A stretch of DNA of 64,000 nucleotides from Sophora flavescens (lineage: Eukaryota > Streptophyta > Magnoliopsida > Fabales > Fabaceae), in contig CM061063.1 in assembly GCA_030762895.1 (NCBI GenBank), forward strand, positions 211,249,667 to 211,313,666, given 5' to 3'. A program made the position numbers and the translations under genes. The notes beneath the pieces are model-generated. The model made no database searches. It was not told where the DNA came from and saw nothing but the letters and a program-made list of their open reading frames with translations. The stretch's first letter is position 1, and every line of letters begins with the position of its first letter. Shown here piece after piece: positions 47,135 through 59,197 of this stretch.

Positions 47135-49469
47135 GACCTTGGTAGATGACATGTGCAAGCAAATAACTTCACAATTGAATGCACAAATGATTACACTTTT
47201 CCATCAGCAAATGGGGCAGTTCCAGGCCTCACGAGCACGAGATCAGCAACAAACAAGTGCTAGCATCCAAGATTTGAGGACCACAGATTGGACAGATGGC
47301 TACGAGACATAAATAACATAAAGCAAGCTCAAAGAACAACCCGGTTGCCGGGACAGCCCGGTGATAAATCCCAATGCCTCCAACCCTAATGTGAGTGCCA
47401 TATCTCTCGAGATCGGGAAAAGTTGTTGAGGCCACCTCTGGGAAAGGATGAAGAAACTATTGAGGTAACTCCCGAGCCTCTTGTTGAGGTTACCCCCGAG
47501 CCTATGGTTGAAGTTGAAGGCTGAGAAAGTGTATAGACCACCCATTCCATTCCCACATAGATTGCGAGAAAAATAAGAAGGTTGGTGGTGAAAATAAGGA
47601 GAAGGAGATTCTTGATGTTTTCAGAAAAGTAGCTGTAAATATTCCTCTCCTAGATGTGATCAAGCAAGTGCCCAGATATGCCAAGTTTTTGAAGGATCTA
47701 TGCACCAACAAGAGGAAGATGAAGACTAATGAGAGGGTTGACTTGGGAATGAATGTCTCAGCGCTTATCCAATCTAAGCCAGAAAAAGTTGTTGCTTTAA
47801 CCCCTACTCAGGCACTGCCACAAAAGTGCAAGGACCCAGGCACATTCACCATCCCGTGCACTATTGGGGACAGGAAGTTTGAAAACTGCATGTTGGACTT
47901 GGGAGCATCAATCAATGTCATGCCTACCTCCATCTTTAACAACCTTGATCTTGGGCCATTGTAGTATACAGGTCTTACCATCCAGTTGGCCAACAGGACC
48001 AGTGCCCGACCCATGGGAATGGTAGAGGATGTGCTAGTGCAAGTTGATGATTTGATATTCCCTGCGGACTTCTACATCCTAGACATGGCAGGAGAGACTC
48101 AGTCTAGTAGATCACCTATAATCTTGGGCAGACCATTCATGATGACATCCAAGACCAAGATTGATGTTTATGATGGGACTATGTCTATGGAGTTTGGTGG
48201 TATTGTGGCCCAGTTCAAGATCTTTGATGCTATGAAACACCCAGTAGAGGAGCACTCTGTATTCCACTTAGAGTTACTTTCTGAGCTTATTGAGGACACC
48301 CATGATGACTTTATTTCTGATTTTCCTCTTATTTCTGGTTTTGATGATGTATATACTTGTACTAAGCGTACTAACACTAACCCATGTTCTGTTTGTTCCG
48401 AGTTTTTGGATTCAACCTTGCGGGGTGAGGATGATAGTGATAGTGATAATGAGAGTGAAGCTGTCTATTCAGCGAAGTCCTTGACCCCATGGCTACTCCC
48501 AATGCACCATCCGTTGAGCAGACCACCTTCTTTGGAACTCAAACCACTTCCCGAGAACCCGAAGTATGCCTACTTGGGGAGGAATGCAACATTGCCAGTC
48601 ATCATTTCCTCCGGCCTCAACTCTGACCAGGAAGCCAAGCTTTTAGAGGTTATGAAGAAACACAAGAAGGCTATTGGGTGGACATTGGCCGATATTCCAG
48701 GAATTAGCCCCTCCAGATGCATGCACAGAATTTTATTGGAGGATGGGGCTAAGCCAGTCAGACAGGCCCAAAGGCGACTTAACCCACTGATTCTGGATGT
48801 GGTAAAGAAAGAGGTGACTAAGCTTCTACAGGCAGGTATTATTTACCCCATCTCTGATAGTACTTGGGTAAGTCCGGTGCAAGTTGTACCAAAGAAGTCT
48901 GGTCTAACAGTAGTTAGGAATGAAAATAATGAGCTTGTGCCTACTAGAGTCCAGAATAGCTGGCGAGTTTGTATAGACTATAGGAAGCTAAACCAGGCCA
49001 CCAGAAAGGATCATTTTCCTTTGCCGTTCATAGATCAGATGCTGGATCGGCTGGCTGGTCAATCCCATTATTGTTTTCTAGATGGCTTTTCCGGGTATTT
49101 CCAGATTCATATTGCCCCTGAGGATCAGGAAAAGACCACCTTCACGTGCCCCTTCGGTACGTTTGCTTATATGAGGATGCCATTTGGCCTCTGTAATGCT
49201 CCTGTCACCTTTCAAAGATGCATGCTTAGCATTTTCTCTGAATTTATTGAAAATTGCATAGAGGTGTTCATGGATGATTTTTTTTTGTGTATGGCTCCTC
49301 ATTTGATGCTTGTTTGCATAGTCTAAGTCTAGTTCTACAAAGATGGATTGATACTGATCCGATTTTGAATTATGAGAAATGTCACTTCATGGTAGAACAG
49401 GGGGATAGTTTTGGGTCATGTAATTTCCAAAGAGGGTATTTACGTAGATCCCTGCAAAAATTAATGTGA
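47135..49469 (+). pseudogene. Protease and RT of element G
   Basis: After a degenerate stretch to 47655, protease appears as KFENCMLDLGASINVMP. Leu-Gly follows its Asp, as in Athila. A TAG after LDLGPL (47962) breaks it. The next frame (47986-49326) covers the protease end, an acidic linker, and RT from KKAIGWTLADIPGISPSRC through WVSPVQVVPKKSG, WRVCIDYRKLNQATRKDHFP and MPFGLCNAPVTFQRCM to IEVFMDDF. Immediately after the catalytic FMDD a run of nine T shifts the frame. YGSSFDACLHSL then continues in another frame to 49469. RT is therefore cut at its active site. Confidence 0.88.
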
Positions 49470-51460
49470 TTTCTTCATTGCCTTACCCATCTTGCGTACG
49501 CGAGATCCGTTCTTTTCTTGGACATGCAGGTTTCTACAGGCGCTTTATAAAGGACTTGAGCAAGATAGCATTGCCATTGTCAAACCTCTTTGAAGAATGA
49601 TGCCCTGTTCGAGTTTGATGAAAAGTGCAAGGAGTCATTTGACTATCTCAAGAAAGCGTTGACTTCTACCCTTGTCATCTAGCCCCCGATTTGGACACTC
49701 CCTTTTGAACTAATGTGTGATGCTTCCAATTTTCTTTGTGGGAGCAGTTACGCACAAAGGGTGGGCAAGGTTGCCCATGTAATTCATTATGCTTCTAGGA
49801 CCTTAGATCTTTGCATGAGGCAAATTACACCACCATCGAGAAAGAGCCGCTAGTTGTTGTATTTGCACTTGATAAGTTTAGGTCTTATTTGCTAGGTTCT
49901 AGGGTGACTGTTTTTCTTGACCATGCAGCTTTGAAATATCTCGTTGAAGAAGCGGAGTAAGCTAAGCCAAGGCTGATCCGGTGGATGCTTTTGCTCCAAG
50001 AATTCAATATGGAGATAAAGGATAAAAGTGGAGCTGAAAATTTGGTGGCAGATCACTTGAGCCAGATAGCAAGGGATGAGGATACTTTTCCCATCCAAGA
50101 TGATTTCCCTGATGAGAGACTGTTACATCTGTATGGGGTAACCCCCTGGTTTGCTGACATATTCAATTTTCTAGTTGCTGGTGTTGTTCCTGCAGGTACA
50201 AATAGACATAAGTTCCACAAGCTCAAGAGCGATGCAAAGTATTATGTGTGGGATGATCCCTACCTGTGGAAGTTTTGCAGTGACCAGGTTATTCGGAGGT
50301 GTGTACCCGATCATGAGACAGAGTCCATCCTGCATTTCTCACATGCCTCTCCAGTTGGAGGACACTTTGGACCTCAAAGGACAGCAAGAAAAGTCATGGA
50401 TTCTGGATTTTATTGGCCCACAATTTTTAGGGATTCCTATGAGGTATACAAGAATTGTAAAGAATGTCAAATAACAGGCCCTGCAATCACTCGTAGGAGT
50501 GAGATGCCTCAGCAGCCCATGCTCTATTGTGAGGTCTTTGATGTGTGGGGGATGGACTTCATGGGTCCTTTCCCTCCTTCTTTTGGTTTTGTATATATTC
50601 TTTTGGCTGTAGATTATGTTTCAAAGTGGGTGGAAGCAATCCCCACTAGGACTAACGATGCTCAGATTGTTTCAAAATTTGTTAGGTCCAACATTTTTTG
50701 CAGGTTTGGCATACCCAAGGCCATCATCAGTGACCAGGGCACACACTTTTGCAACAGAACCATGGAGGCCTTACTCAGGAAATATGGGGCTGTACATAGA
50801 GTGTCCACTGCTTACCATCCCCAAACCAATGGCCAGGCAGAAATATCAAACAGGGAGATCAAGCAAATTCTAGAGAAGATGGTGCAGCCGAACAGAAGGG
50901 AATGGAGCCGCCGTTTGGAAGACGCACTGTGGGCCCAGAGGACTGCTTTTAAGACACCTATAGGAATGTCCCCCTTCCGGCTTGTATTTGGCAAGGCATG
51001 TCACCTCCCGGTGGTAGTTGAGCATAGAGCATATTGGGCAGTAAAGTGTTGTAACATGGACATGAAGAAATCTGGTGTTGAAAGAAAACTGCAGTTGCAG
51101 CAACTTGAGGAGCTTAGGCTTGAAGCCTATGAAAGCTCCAGGATGTATAAAGAGAGAACAAAACAATTTCATGATAGAATGATTGTTAGGAAATAATTTT
51201 TTGTGGGTCAGAAAGTCTTATTGTTTAATTCCCGCCTGAAATTGATGGCTGGGAAACTTAGGTCCAGGTGGATAGGACCATTTGTTGTTACTAATGTGTT
51301 TCCATATGGTGCAGTAGAGATCAAGGATGCAGGTACCAACAAAACCTTCAAGGTTAATGGGCAAAGGTTGAAGCCATTCCATGGTGTGGATGCTGGTGAC
51401 CCTGCGGATGCTAATGTTGATGAGCTCTCTTTGGATGCTCCAACCTACACTGATACTTGA
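49470..51460 (+). pseudogene. RNase H and integrase of element G
   Basis: RNase H is badly eroded (49470-49980). A long open frame at 49985-51196 carries its end (MEIKDKSGAENLVADHLSQI) and a nearly intact integrase. The zinc-binding part reads HFSHASPVGGHFGPQRTARK and CKECQ. The catalytic core has WGMDFMGPFP, ISDQGTHFCN and NGQAEISNREIK, retaining D, D and E. A TAA at 51194 follows DRMIVRK. The same frame then continues with GQKVLLFNSRLKLMAGKLRS to the true end at 51460. Confidence 0.88.
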
Positions 51461-52947
51461 TCGGGGAGTTTCTTTTCCTTTCCCCTCACTCTGATTGTAC
51501 AATTCTGTTGTTCATTGGGGACAATGCATGTTTAAGTGTGGGGGAGGGAACTAGTTGTAGTTTTTCCTTTTCTTTGAATAAAGCTCCTAAATAATTTGAG
51601 AAGCTCTGGAGAATTTGTGTGTTGAGTCTTCTGTTGGCAAGTTTGCTAGATTTTGATTGATGTTGCACAGATTGCTTGCATGATTGATATGTGATGATTC
51701 CCCCTAGGCTGAAAAATTTTTGTTTTTGAAAAGTGATTCCCATGTGAAATTGAAAACTGAACTTTGAGATTTTATTATGATGGCATGATTTATGATAAGT
51801 TTGGGGTGATAGGGAGCACACACTAGGGATAGAATCTCTTTCAAACAATTTGCATGAATGTCCAGGTGAGGTTTTGAGCCTCCAACATGTTTTTGACTGT
51901 GTGAAAATCACTTTCAAGTTGCACTTCCCTGAATTTGATTGAATCTCTTTTTGGTTTGCATGATTAAGTGTTTGCTTCATATGATTTAGGCATGTTCTTT
52001 GTAAATAGCTACTTAGCCTAAAAATAACCAATTCCTAATGCATGTTCCCTAGTTAGCCCCTTTGAGCCTATTAGCCTGTTAATTCTTGATAACCTAATGT
52101 TATAAGCCCAAAAATCTGGAAAACCATGTTAACCCGATCTTAGGATTAGGAGAGCATGGAATCTTAGAATGGGTGCAAGAAATTAAGTTTGGGGTGGCTA
52201 CCCGGTGCAATGTGTTGTTTGGGATTGGGAAAAAGAAAAAAAAAGAAAAAGAAGAAAAGTATAAAACTGAAAAAAAGAAGAAGAAGAAGAAGAAGAAGAA
52301 AAACAATAAAAAAAAAGCAAAAATGCCAAAAAGAAATAAAAAGGCTGTAGTCACCCAGAAGTATAAAGAAAAAAATAAAATAAAGAAAGGAACTTGAGTG
52401 AATTTCAAAGTGTAAATATAGTTCATGCTCTCTTAGTTCCTAGGGTCTTCAGCCTAGTTCCTTTTGTATATCCTACCCTTAGCCAGGCCCCATTACAACC
52501 CATAAAAGACCTCTTGATGTTGCTTGCATGTTTTCTGTGGGAGCCATTTTGAGATGAAAATCAAATTTTTGGGAAGTGTTCTTGAAAAGTGAAACTGAGT
52601 GCAAGTTGTTAGCCTGACACAAACTGAGTGATTGAGTGATATACTAAATGCCCTTGTGAGGAAGACAGTTGTTTGAAGTTGGTAATCTCCCTCTTGTGTG
52701 TAACTTAGATTCCCTTCTTAGATTAATGATTTTTTGATTGATGAAATTCTCAAATGTTTAGAATAAATGAATGTGGGGATTGCTCTGTTTGAAAAGGGGG
52801 GAAACAATGAAGAAAACTGTGTTGATGAAGTTGCTTGAATTTGTGCAATGTTGATTGAATCTTTTAAGCTTGCCAGGTCTTGAGTCTTTTTGATTTTTGA
52901 GTCTTAGTTTGCTTGGGGACAAGCAAAGTTTAAGTTTGGGGTATTTT
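51461..52947 (+). other. 3' untranslated region of element G
   Basis: 1.5 kb between integrase and the 3' LTR. An internal purine-rich motif, TTTAAGTGTGGGGGAGGGAA, is at about 51531. An AAG/AAAAG low-complexity tract lies at about 52230-52320. The terminal PPT, AAGTTTGGGGTATTT, abuts the LTR. No env-like gene is found here. Confidence 0.8.
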
Positions 52948-54286
52948 GATAAGCCTCTGGCTCATCTAGTTTTATGGCTAGTATGACCAGGGTTTTGTGC
53001 AAATTATATCCTATTTTCACCCAAATTAGATTAGATTGTCCTCAAGCAAGGTTTTGAGTCTCTAGAGTAGTTTTAGGTTAATTTAGCTAGTTTTGAGTCA
53101 AAATAATACACTTATGTTATTTCCTTGTTTTCAGGTTAAGTAGAAGTTGAGAGAATAAAGAACAGGGGATTCGTCCCGCGAAAGATATACTCGCCACACG
53201 ACCCCGAAGCCTGACTGTTCCAAGAAAATGCAAGGTCTCTGGTTCGCCCCGCGAAAAAGGTCTCGCCCGCGAGTCTTGCAACCCTGAAAAGTCGAGACGA
53301 TCACGGCTTGCCCGTGTTGAAGGTCACGGCCGTGGCAGTTTTGAAGTTGAAGAGTCTCGCCTCGCGAGCATCCATTCGCCTCGCGAGCCTGGAAGTCAGA
53401 GAGCATCACGGTTGGCCCCTGATGTCCATAACGGGCGTGACAAGAAGTCTCTTCAGTTCCTCGCCTCGCGAAGGATTGTTAAGCCAGCGAGAATACCAAA
53501 GGGTGCAGACTGTTCACAAGAATCGCGTCGCGAGAGAGGCTTCGCCTCGCGAATAAGCTTAATTTCTGACTAGTATAAATTGATGTTCTGAACAGTTTGT
53601 AAAGACTTTTGCTTCTCCATTATTCTGTTTACATTTCTTTTGTGTTTCTTTCGTTTTTGATGGAGAACTAAGTTTCTAGGATTGATCTATTGTAATTGAT
53701 TTCCATATACTTGAGGTTCTTGTATTTTCCTGTTTTGTATGCTTTTCCCTCTTCAATGCCATGCTTTATATTTCTGTTTGTTTAATTCAGGAGTATAATG
53801 TATTGTGTTGATTTATTTCAGGTGATATCATGTTCCTATAATTAATCGCGTTTGTTTAATTCGCGTGTATACGTTCATGTTCGTTTAGTTCATGAGGGCT
53901 TAACCCCGTTTGTTTAATTCGGGAATAGGGACATGTATCTGTAGCAGTAGTTTCGTTTGTAAATTGTTGCTACAACCGGGAGGGGATAAGAATTTGCTTA
54001 GGGCTTGGAAATTGCATGAACCTATGATAGTGGGAAATCAAGAGCAATAGATTAATATATTTTTGGCCATTTGATAACCTCTTTGAACTGTCTTGTTTTA
54101 CTCCTCTGTTTTCATCATTTTGTTTTCTTTGATTGCATCTCAATCCAAACCCCCCCCCAAAAAAAACTTATTTTTGTGGAAAATAACATTTTAAGAGTCC
54201 TTGAGAGACGACATCCGAGTTGTCGCCCTAAACTACATTTTCAAAACCCGCTCGTCCTTTTTGGCGCGTGCGCGACAGCGCGACCA
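52948..54286 (+). repeat. 3' LTR of element G
   Basis: 1,339 bp, closely matching the 5' LTR. Differences cluster in the GC palindrome block at about 53170-53555; for instance one CGC(T/C)TCGCGAG site has become AAGCCAGCGAG. Confidence 0.93.
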
Positions 54287-54299
54287 CTCTGCAAACGTC

Positions 54300-55345
54300 T
54301 CATTTGGAAGGCCGAGTTCGAGCCGTTCTAGTTATTCAAGGCCAAGTTTGAGCCTGAAGACCGAGTACGAGCCATTAAATTTTTAAAGGCCAAGTCTGAG
54401 CCTGAAGGCCGAGTTCGAGCCGTTAAATTCTAAGGGCCAAGTCTGAGCCTCCTAGCCGAGTTCGAGCTATTGAATCATTAAGGCCAAGTTTGAGCCTGAA
54501 GGCCGAGTACGAGCCATCAAATTTGTAAAGGCCAAGTGTGAGCCTGAGGGCCGAGTACGAGCCATTAAATTTTTAAAGGCCAAGTTTGAGCCTGAAGGCC
54601 GAGTTCGAGCCGTTAAATTCTAAAGGCCAAGTTTGAGCCTGAAGGCCGAGTTCGAGCTGTTAAATTCTAAGGTCCAAGTCTGAGCCTCCTAGCCGAGTTC
54701 TAGCTATTGAATCATTAAGGCCAAGTTTGAGCCTGAGGGCCGAGTACGAGCCATTAAATTTTTAAAGGCCAAGTTTGAGCCTGAAGGCCGAGTTCGAGCC
54801 GTTAAATTCTAAAGGCCAAGTTTGAGCCTGAAGGCCGAGTTCGAGCCGTTAAATTCTAAGGGCCAAGTCTGAGCCTCCTAGCCGAGTTCGAGCTATTGAA
54901 TCATTAAGGCCAAGTTTGAGCCTGAGGGCCGAGTACGAGCCATTAAATTTTAAAGGCCAAGTGTGAGCCTGAAGACCGAGTTCGAGCCGTTAAATTCTAA
55001 AGGCCAAGTTTGAGCCTGAAGGCCGAGTTCGAGCCGTTAAATTCTAAGGGCCAAGTCTGAGCCTCCTAGCCGAGTTCGAGCTATTGAATCATTAAGGCCA
55101 AGTTTGAGCCTGAAGGCCGAGTACGAGCCATCAAATTTGTAAAGGCCAAGTGTGAGCCTGAGGGCCGAGTACGAGCCATTAAATTTTTAAAGGCCAAGTT
55201 TGAGCCTGGAGGCCGAGTGCGAGCCGGTTAAACGTTTTAAGGCCAAGTCTGAGCCTGAAGGCCGAGTTCGAGTCGTTTTAGTTATTTAGGCCAAGTTTGA
55301 GCCTATTAGCCGAGTTCGAGCTGTCAAGTTATTAAGGCCGAGTTC
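54300..55345 (+). repeat. ~47-bp tandem array with higher-order structure
   Basis: About 22 units of roughly 46-48 bp built on AAGGCCAAGTTTGAGCCTGA and GGCCGAGTTCGAGCCGTTAA. Variant units recur in order: GAGTACGAGCCATTAAATTT, GAGTTCGAGCCGTTAAATTC (usually twice), then TCCTAGCCGAG...CTATTGAATC. The last variant recurs near 54470, 54705, 54893 and 55082, giving a higher-order period of about 188 or 235 bp. It lies where Tat elements carry tandem repeats. Confidence 0.88.
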
Positions 55346-56415
55346 GAGTTGCGAAATTGTGGAAATCGAATACGAATAGCAATTAAAAAAGAACAAAGTT
55401 CGGATTTAAAGGCTGAATATGAGTCGTGATTTTATTAAGGAAACCGAGTACAACGTGTAAAACAAAAATAAGGCCAAGTTTGATTCTTGAAAAGTACAAA
55501 CAGGTGAAGATATTAAGGGAACCGAGCACAGCGCAGAAATTGAAAATAAGGGCAGCTCGGCGGGCCAGTTGTTCCTCCAATTAGAGCAGGGGCAAGTCCA
55601 GTCGGCCCCCAGTCCCCCCAATCCAATGCCACGACTCTCTCTTAAGGGAGGATGTAGTCACTTCCCCCTGAGAAAGCTGGACGATGAGGTGCTCGGCCCG
55701 CTACGGGAGTAGACGGACTCTACCCCTTTCTCGACGCCCGAAGACTGCCATTCTCCCAGTTAACATCCTTCTTAGAGGATTGAATTGGATTGAATTGTAA
55801 AAGGAATTCTGGATCCCATCTCCCACTTACATCCTTTTTGGCAGCTATGAAGCTCAAAAAAGGATGTTAACTGGGAGAGGGGAGCGTAAACCCCCAACAC
55901 TATCATGGAACTACTCGGTTTGAAGAGAAACGAATTTGGATGGTGGGAAAGAATGAAGAATGAATGAGAGAAGCAGTAAAACAACCCTATTTATAAGGGG
56001 GGGGGGGGGGGGGGAGGCGGCGGGAAGGAAGAAGTATGCGTGGGAAAAGGTTTGTTGGAAAAACAAATCTCGAAACTAAGCAAAAAGCAATAATTACATG
56101 AACCTATTGCGGTTTCCCAAGCATTTAATGCGTGACTGCATGCGTAAGGTGTGAAACGTGTTTCACATGTAACAACCACCGTCCATTTTAGATATGGACG
56201 GTAGAACACCTCGGCCTTAGCCGAAGATTTGTTTAACAGGCCAAACATAATGACGCAAGATAAAGAAAACACACTTCAAGTGTATCTCGGTCAAATAAGA
56301 GGCTACAAGGAAGAAGGAAAGACAGCAAAATCGTAACAATTTTCATTAAATAAAGCGAAGTTACAGGAGCACAAGCCCATTACAAGAGATGAACAAAAAT
56401 CAAAAAACTAAGCAG
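55346..56415. other. Tat spacer with inverted repeat and poly(G)
   Basis: No gene. It holds a perfect 18-bp inverted repeat (55753-55770 and 55860-55877, CTCCCAGTTAACATCCTT), a related direct copy near 55819, an 18-base G run near 55997-56014, and beside it a minus-strand TATA-like CTTATAAATAGGG. The TATA could drive minus-strand transcription towards the tandem array, but nothing confirms this. Confidence 0.55.
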
Positions 56416-57466
56416 CTACTCGCCTCTAAGACCCTCTTCGGTCTCGATGTGACCCCCGTGAGAGTCTCCCTCCCCTTCCGTCGCCACCTCCTCTTCCTCT
56501 TCAAGAAGTATGGGAATATGTTCCCCGTTCACCACCTCCTTGTTCACATCGACTCCCGAAAGATCAACCCCCGGGGCGAGAACCTCAACCTGAGCGATAG
56601 CCTTGTCAAAACCTTTTCGGTACTCGATAATGATGCAGCTGGTGGCCTCCTTTACATCCTCCTGGAGCTCCATCTTGGCCTTGGTCTCGGCCTCCAAGGC
56701 AGCTTTGAGTCGCTCAATTTCAGCTTGAGCCTTCTTGAGCTCCTCTTCAGCACGAGCTCTACCTTCTTCAGCCTGAGCTTTACTCTCCTCAACAGATTTT
56801 ACTTTGGTCTCAAGCTAGGAGCTCTGGCCATTCAGCTCGGTGATGGTTGTAGTCAGGAGGGTATTGGCCTTGGCCAGCTCGTCGTGTCCGTGGAGGTCCG
56901 GGCAAAATCCCCTTTCAGCTTCTCAATGGAAGCAAGTTCAGCCTCCAGATGCCGGGATTTCCTCTAGGACTCCACCAAATCCCGGCTGCAAAAGCGGGCT
57001 AGAGCGGCGGCTCGGATGGAGTAGGCTGAGAGGGCCTCCATGCTCGGATCTGGGCCCCTTTCGCTCGATTAACCGGGAGATCGCGCAGGTTTGAGGAAGT
57101 GTGAGTCAAAGGAAAGGAACGGGTAGAAATCTTCACCCCCCCAGAGGATGAGGTCCCCGCCTTTAGGGAACTGTTGTACCATTTTTGCTCGGTGGAGGGA
57201 GGGGGTTGTTCTCCTCGTCCCGCGGTCCTGGTCTCCTGAGTAGTTGGGCGTGGGGGACTCGAGTGAGGTGGGGGAGAGTCGTCGGTGTCAACTACAACCT
57301 CTACCCTCTTTCTTTTTTGAGGGGCAGATGATGAAGTTCCCTTCGTAGAGGTCTTGGTGGGAGGTGGTCTTTTCTGCTTCCTCTCAGTTGAAGAGGGACC
57401 CTGACCCTCTTTAGCAGCAGCCTTTACGAGCTTGGAGAAGTCAAATTTCCCCATAATGACTGCCAA
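56416..57466 (-). pseudogene. Antisense ORF (aORF) of the Tat element, broken
   Basis: On the minus strand ATG 57466 opens a 155-residue frame, MGKFDFSKLVKAAAKEGQ, followed by Lys/Arg- and Ser/Pro-rich tracts (KQKRPPPTKTSTKGTSS; DDSPPPHSSPPRP). After stops between 57000 and 56700, a second piece ending at 56416 has METEAK-type coiled-coil sequence, then EYRKGFDKAIAQVEVLAPGV and DLSGVDVNKEVVNGE. A basic N-terminal half with a coiled-coil C-terminal half, antisense and after pol, fits the extra antisense ORF known from Tat elements. Its role is unknown even in intact relatives. Confidence 0.6.
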
Positions 57467-57514
57467 AAAGAAAAAGTTGTTAGTTCAGCAACAAATACAG
57501 AAAGAATTTGATAG

Positions 57515-59197
57515 TGTGATTTTACATGATGTTTTATGTACTCTTTTGCATGCATTTTGCATATAGATTAGGCATTCTTTATTTGGTTTTTATTAGATTT
57601 TCCCTTGGAACGGGTGAAGCGGTGTCTTGGTGTTGTTTTGCAGGAATTCAATGTAAAAATGATCAAAATCAGCCATGGTGGAGCTTGGATGAAAAAGAGC
57701 TTGAAAAGTGAAGAATATGAGCCAAACAGAGCCCATCACGGCCAGGCCGTGATGACCATCACGACCGTGATCAAGCAGAGCAGAAGGCAAAAGTCAGAGA
57801 CTGTCACGGCCTGCCGTGGTGATGACATCACGGCCGTGACCTACCAGAAATTCAAGTTTCGCGTCGCGAATACAGGGCTCGCCTCGTGAGAGTTAAAAAG
57901 TGAAATGACGCCCACTCCAGAACGCGTCACGGCCTGGCCGTGATGGCCATCACGGCCGTGACGCGCAGCAGACCTATAAATAAGAACGCAGCAGACAGAA
58001 CAAAAGAGTTTTTTGGGGTCCATTTGGAGGCTGCAGCTGGGCTAGGGTTTCAACCCTAGAAGGGAGCCAAGAGGGGTTGCTTTGAAGAAGAAGGAAAGCT
58101 CACATGGAGCCTCTCCTCTCCTCTTCCTTCCTATTTCTCTGGTTTGGTTTTCTTTGTTTATGAGTAGTTAAATCCCTGTGTTGGGATTAGATGTAATCAA
58201 ACCTATGTTTATGTATTTATCTTGACGGATTATTCTATGTTCATGTCTTCATATTAGTGGTTATTTTTCAGTGCTTAATGCTTGTTGTGGCTAGCACCCC
58301 CATGACTTGATTTGTGTTTTGGTATGCAATGGGAACATTCGTATCATAACCGGAATTGAACTTAATCACCTAGTAAGCCTTGTATCTAGGAATGGAACTA
58401 GGTTTGCTAGTAATCGCGTAATCCCTAATCTTAATGCAAATTCATTAATCTAGGCCACCTAAGGAATTAGGGTCTATTAGTGGATTTAGGCTCTTGCCAT
58501 CCGAGGAATCGGGGTTTGAGTAGTTTAGTGGATTGATTTTAATATCTGAAGCATGAATGGGAGGTATCTAGTCCTGATAGTACATGAGTTAGAGGTTTGG
58601 TGAAGTCTAGTCCCAACATATCCTTTCTGCACTCCAAGTGTTTGTCAAAAGTCCCCAAAAAGACAAAAAGATTTTATTTCTTTTCTTTTGCTTGTTTTGA
58701 AGTCTCTGTTTAGTCTAGATAGTTGTTGAGTTTGCGAATTGGTACTTGACATCCAATCCCCGTGGATACGATAAACCGGTCTTACCACCGTATTACTTGC
58801 ACGACTGGGTATACTTTCTCAGATCCGTCAACAAGTTTTTGGCGTGGATTTAGGCTCTTGCCATCCGAGGAATCGGGGTTTGAGTAGTTTAGTGGATTGA
58901 TTTTAATATCTGAAGCATGAATGGGAGGTATCTAGTCCTGATAGTACATGAGTTAGAGGTTTGGTGAAGTCTAGTCCCAACATATCCTTTCTGCACTCCA
59001 AGTGTTTGTCAAAAGTCCCCAAAAAGACAAAAAGATTTTATTTCTTTTCTTTTGCTTGTTTTGAAGTCTCTGTTTAGTCTAGGTAGTTGTTGAGTTTGCG
59101 AATTGGTACTTGACATCCAATCCCCGTGGATACGATAAACCGGTCTTACCACCGTATTACTTGCACGACTGGGTATACTTGCCCAGATCCGTCAACA
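57515..59197 (+). repeat. 5' LTR of unit E
   Basis: It begins TGTGATTTTACATG and ends near CCGTCAACA, followed by AGTTT and the PBS. Three palindromic CACGGCC modules lie at 57737-57965, with CTATAAATAA at about 57974. A 364-bp tandem duplication in its 3' part lengthens it to about 1.68 kb. Confidence 0.75.

Larger units (their letters stand above)
44533..54286 (+). mobile_element. Athila-type Ty3/gypsy element G inside the Tat element
   Basis: A complete 9.75-kb element, plus orientation, with LTRs 44533-45872 and 52948-54286 and the perfect duplication CTCTG (44528-44532 and 54287-54291). LTRs begin TGATAAGCC and end GCGCGACCA. A tRNA-Asp-type PBS, gag, protease-RT, RNase H, integrase and a long 3' region precede the PPT. 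By eye about 20 differences separate the LTRs, so it is fairly young. Stops and frameshifts break all coding segments. I see no env-like ORF. Confidence 0.93.
41598..57514 (+). mobile_element. Tat-lineage Ty3/gypsy element lacking RT and integrase
   Basis: Plus orientation. It consists of 5' LTR (41598-42078), PBS, gag, protease, a post-pol-like spacer (44383-44532), then after Athila element G a ~1-kb tandem array, a spacer and an antisense ORF. Tandem repeats and an antisense ORF between pol and the 3' LTR are known features of Tat elements. No RT, RNase H or integrase motif is found in either arm, and no 3' LTR is seen before element E starts at 57515, so it is non-autonomous and truncated or interrupted. 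Confidence 0.78.

Noticed and set aside
51461..52947. Possible env-like ORF of element G
   Set aside because: No long frame, signal peptide or membrane segment was found in the 3' region. The only sizeable frames are low-complexity Lys or Phe runs.
54300..55345. CRISPR-like regular repeats
   Set aside because: Units are contiguous without unique spacers, and the context is a plant retroelement.
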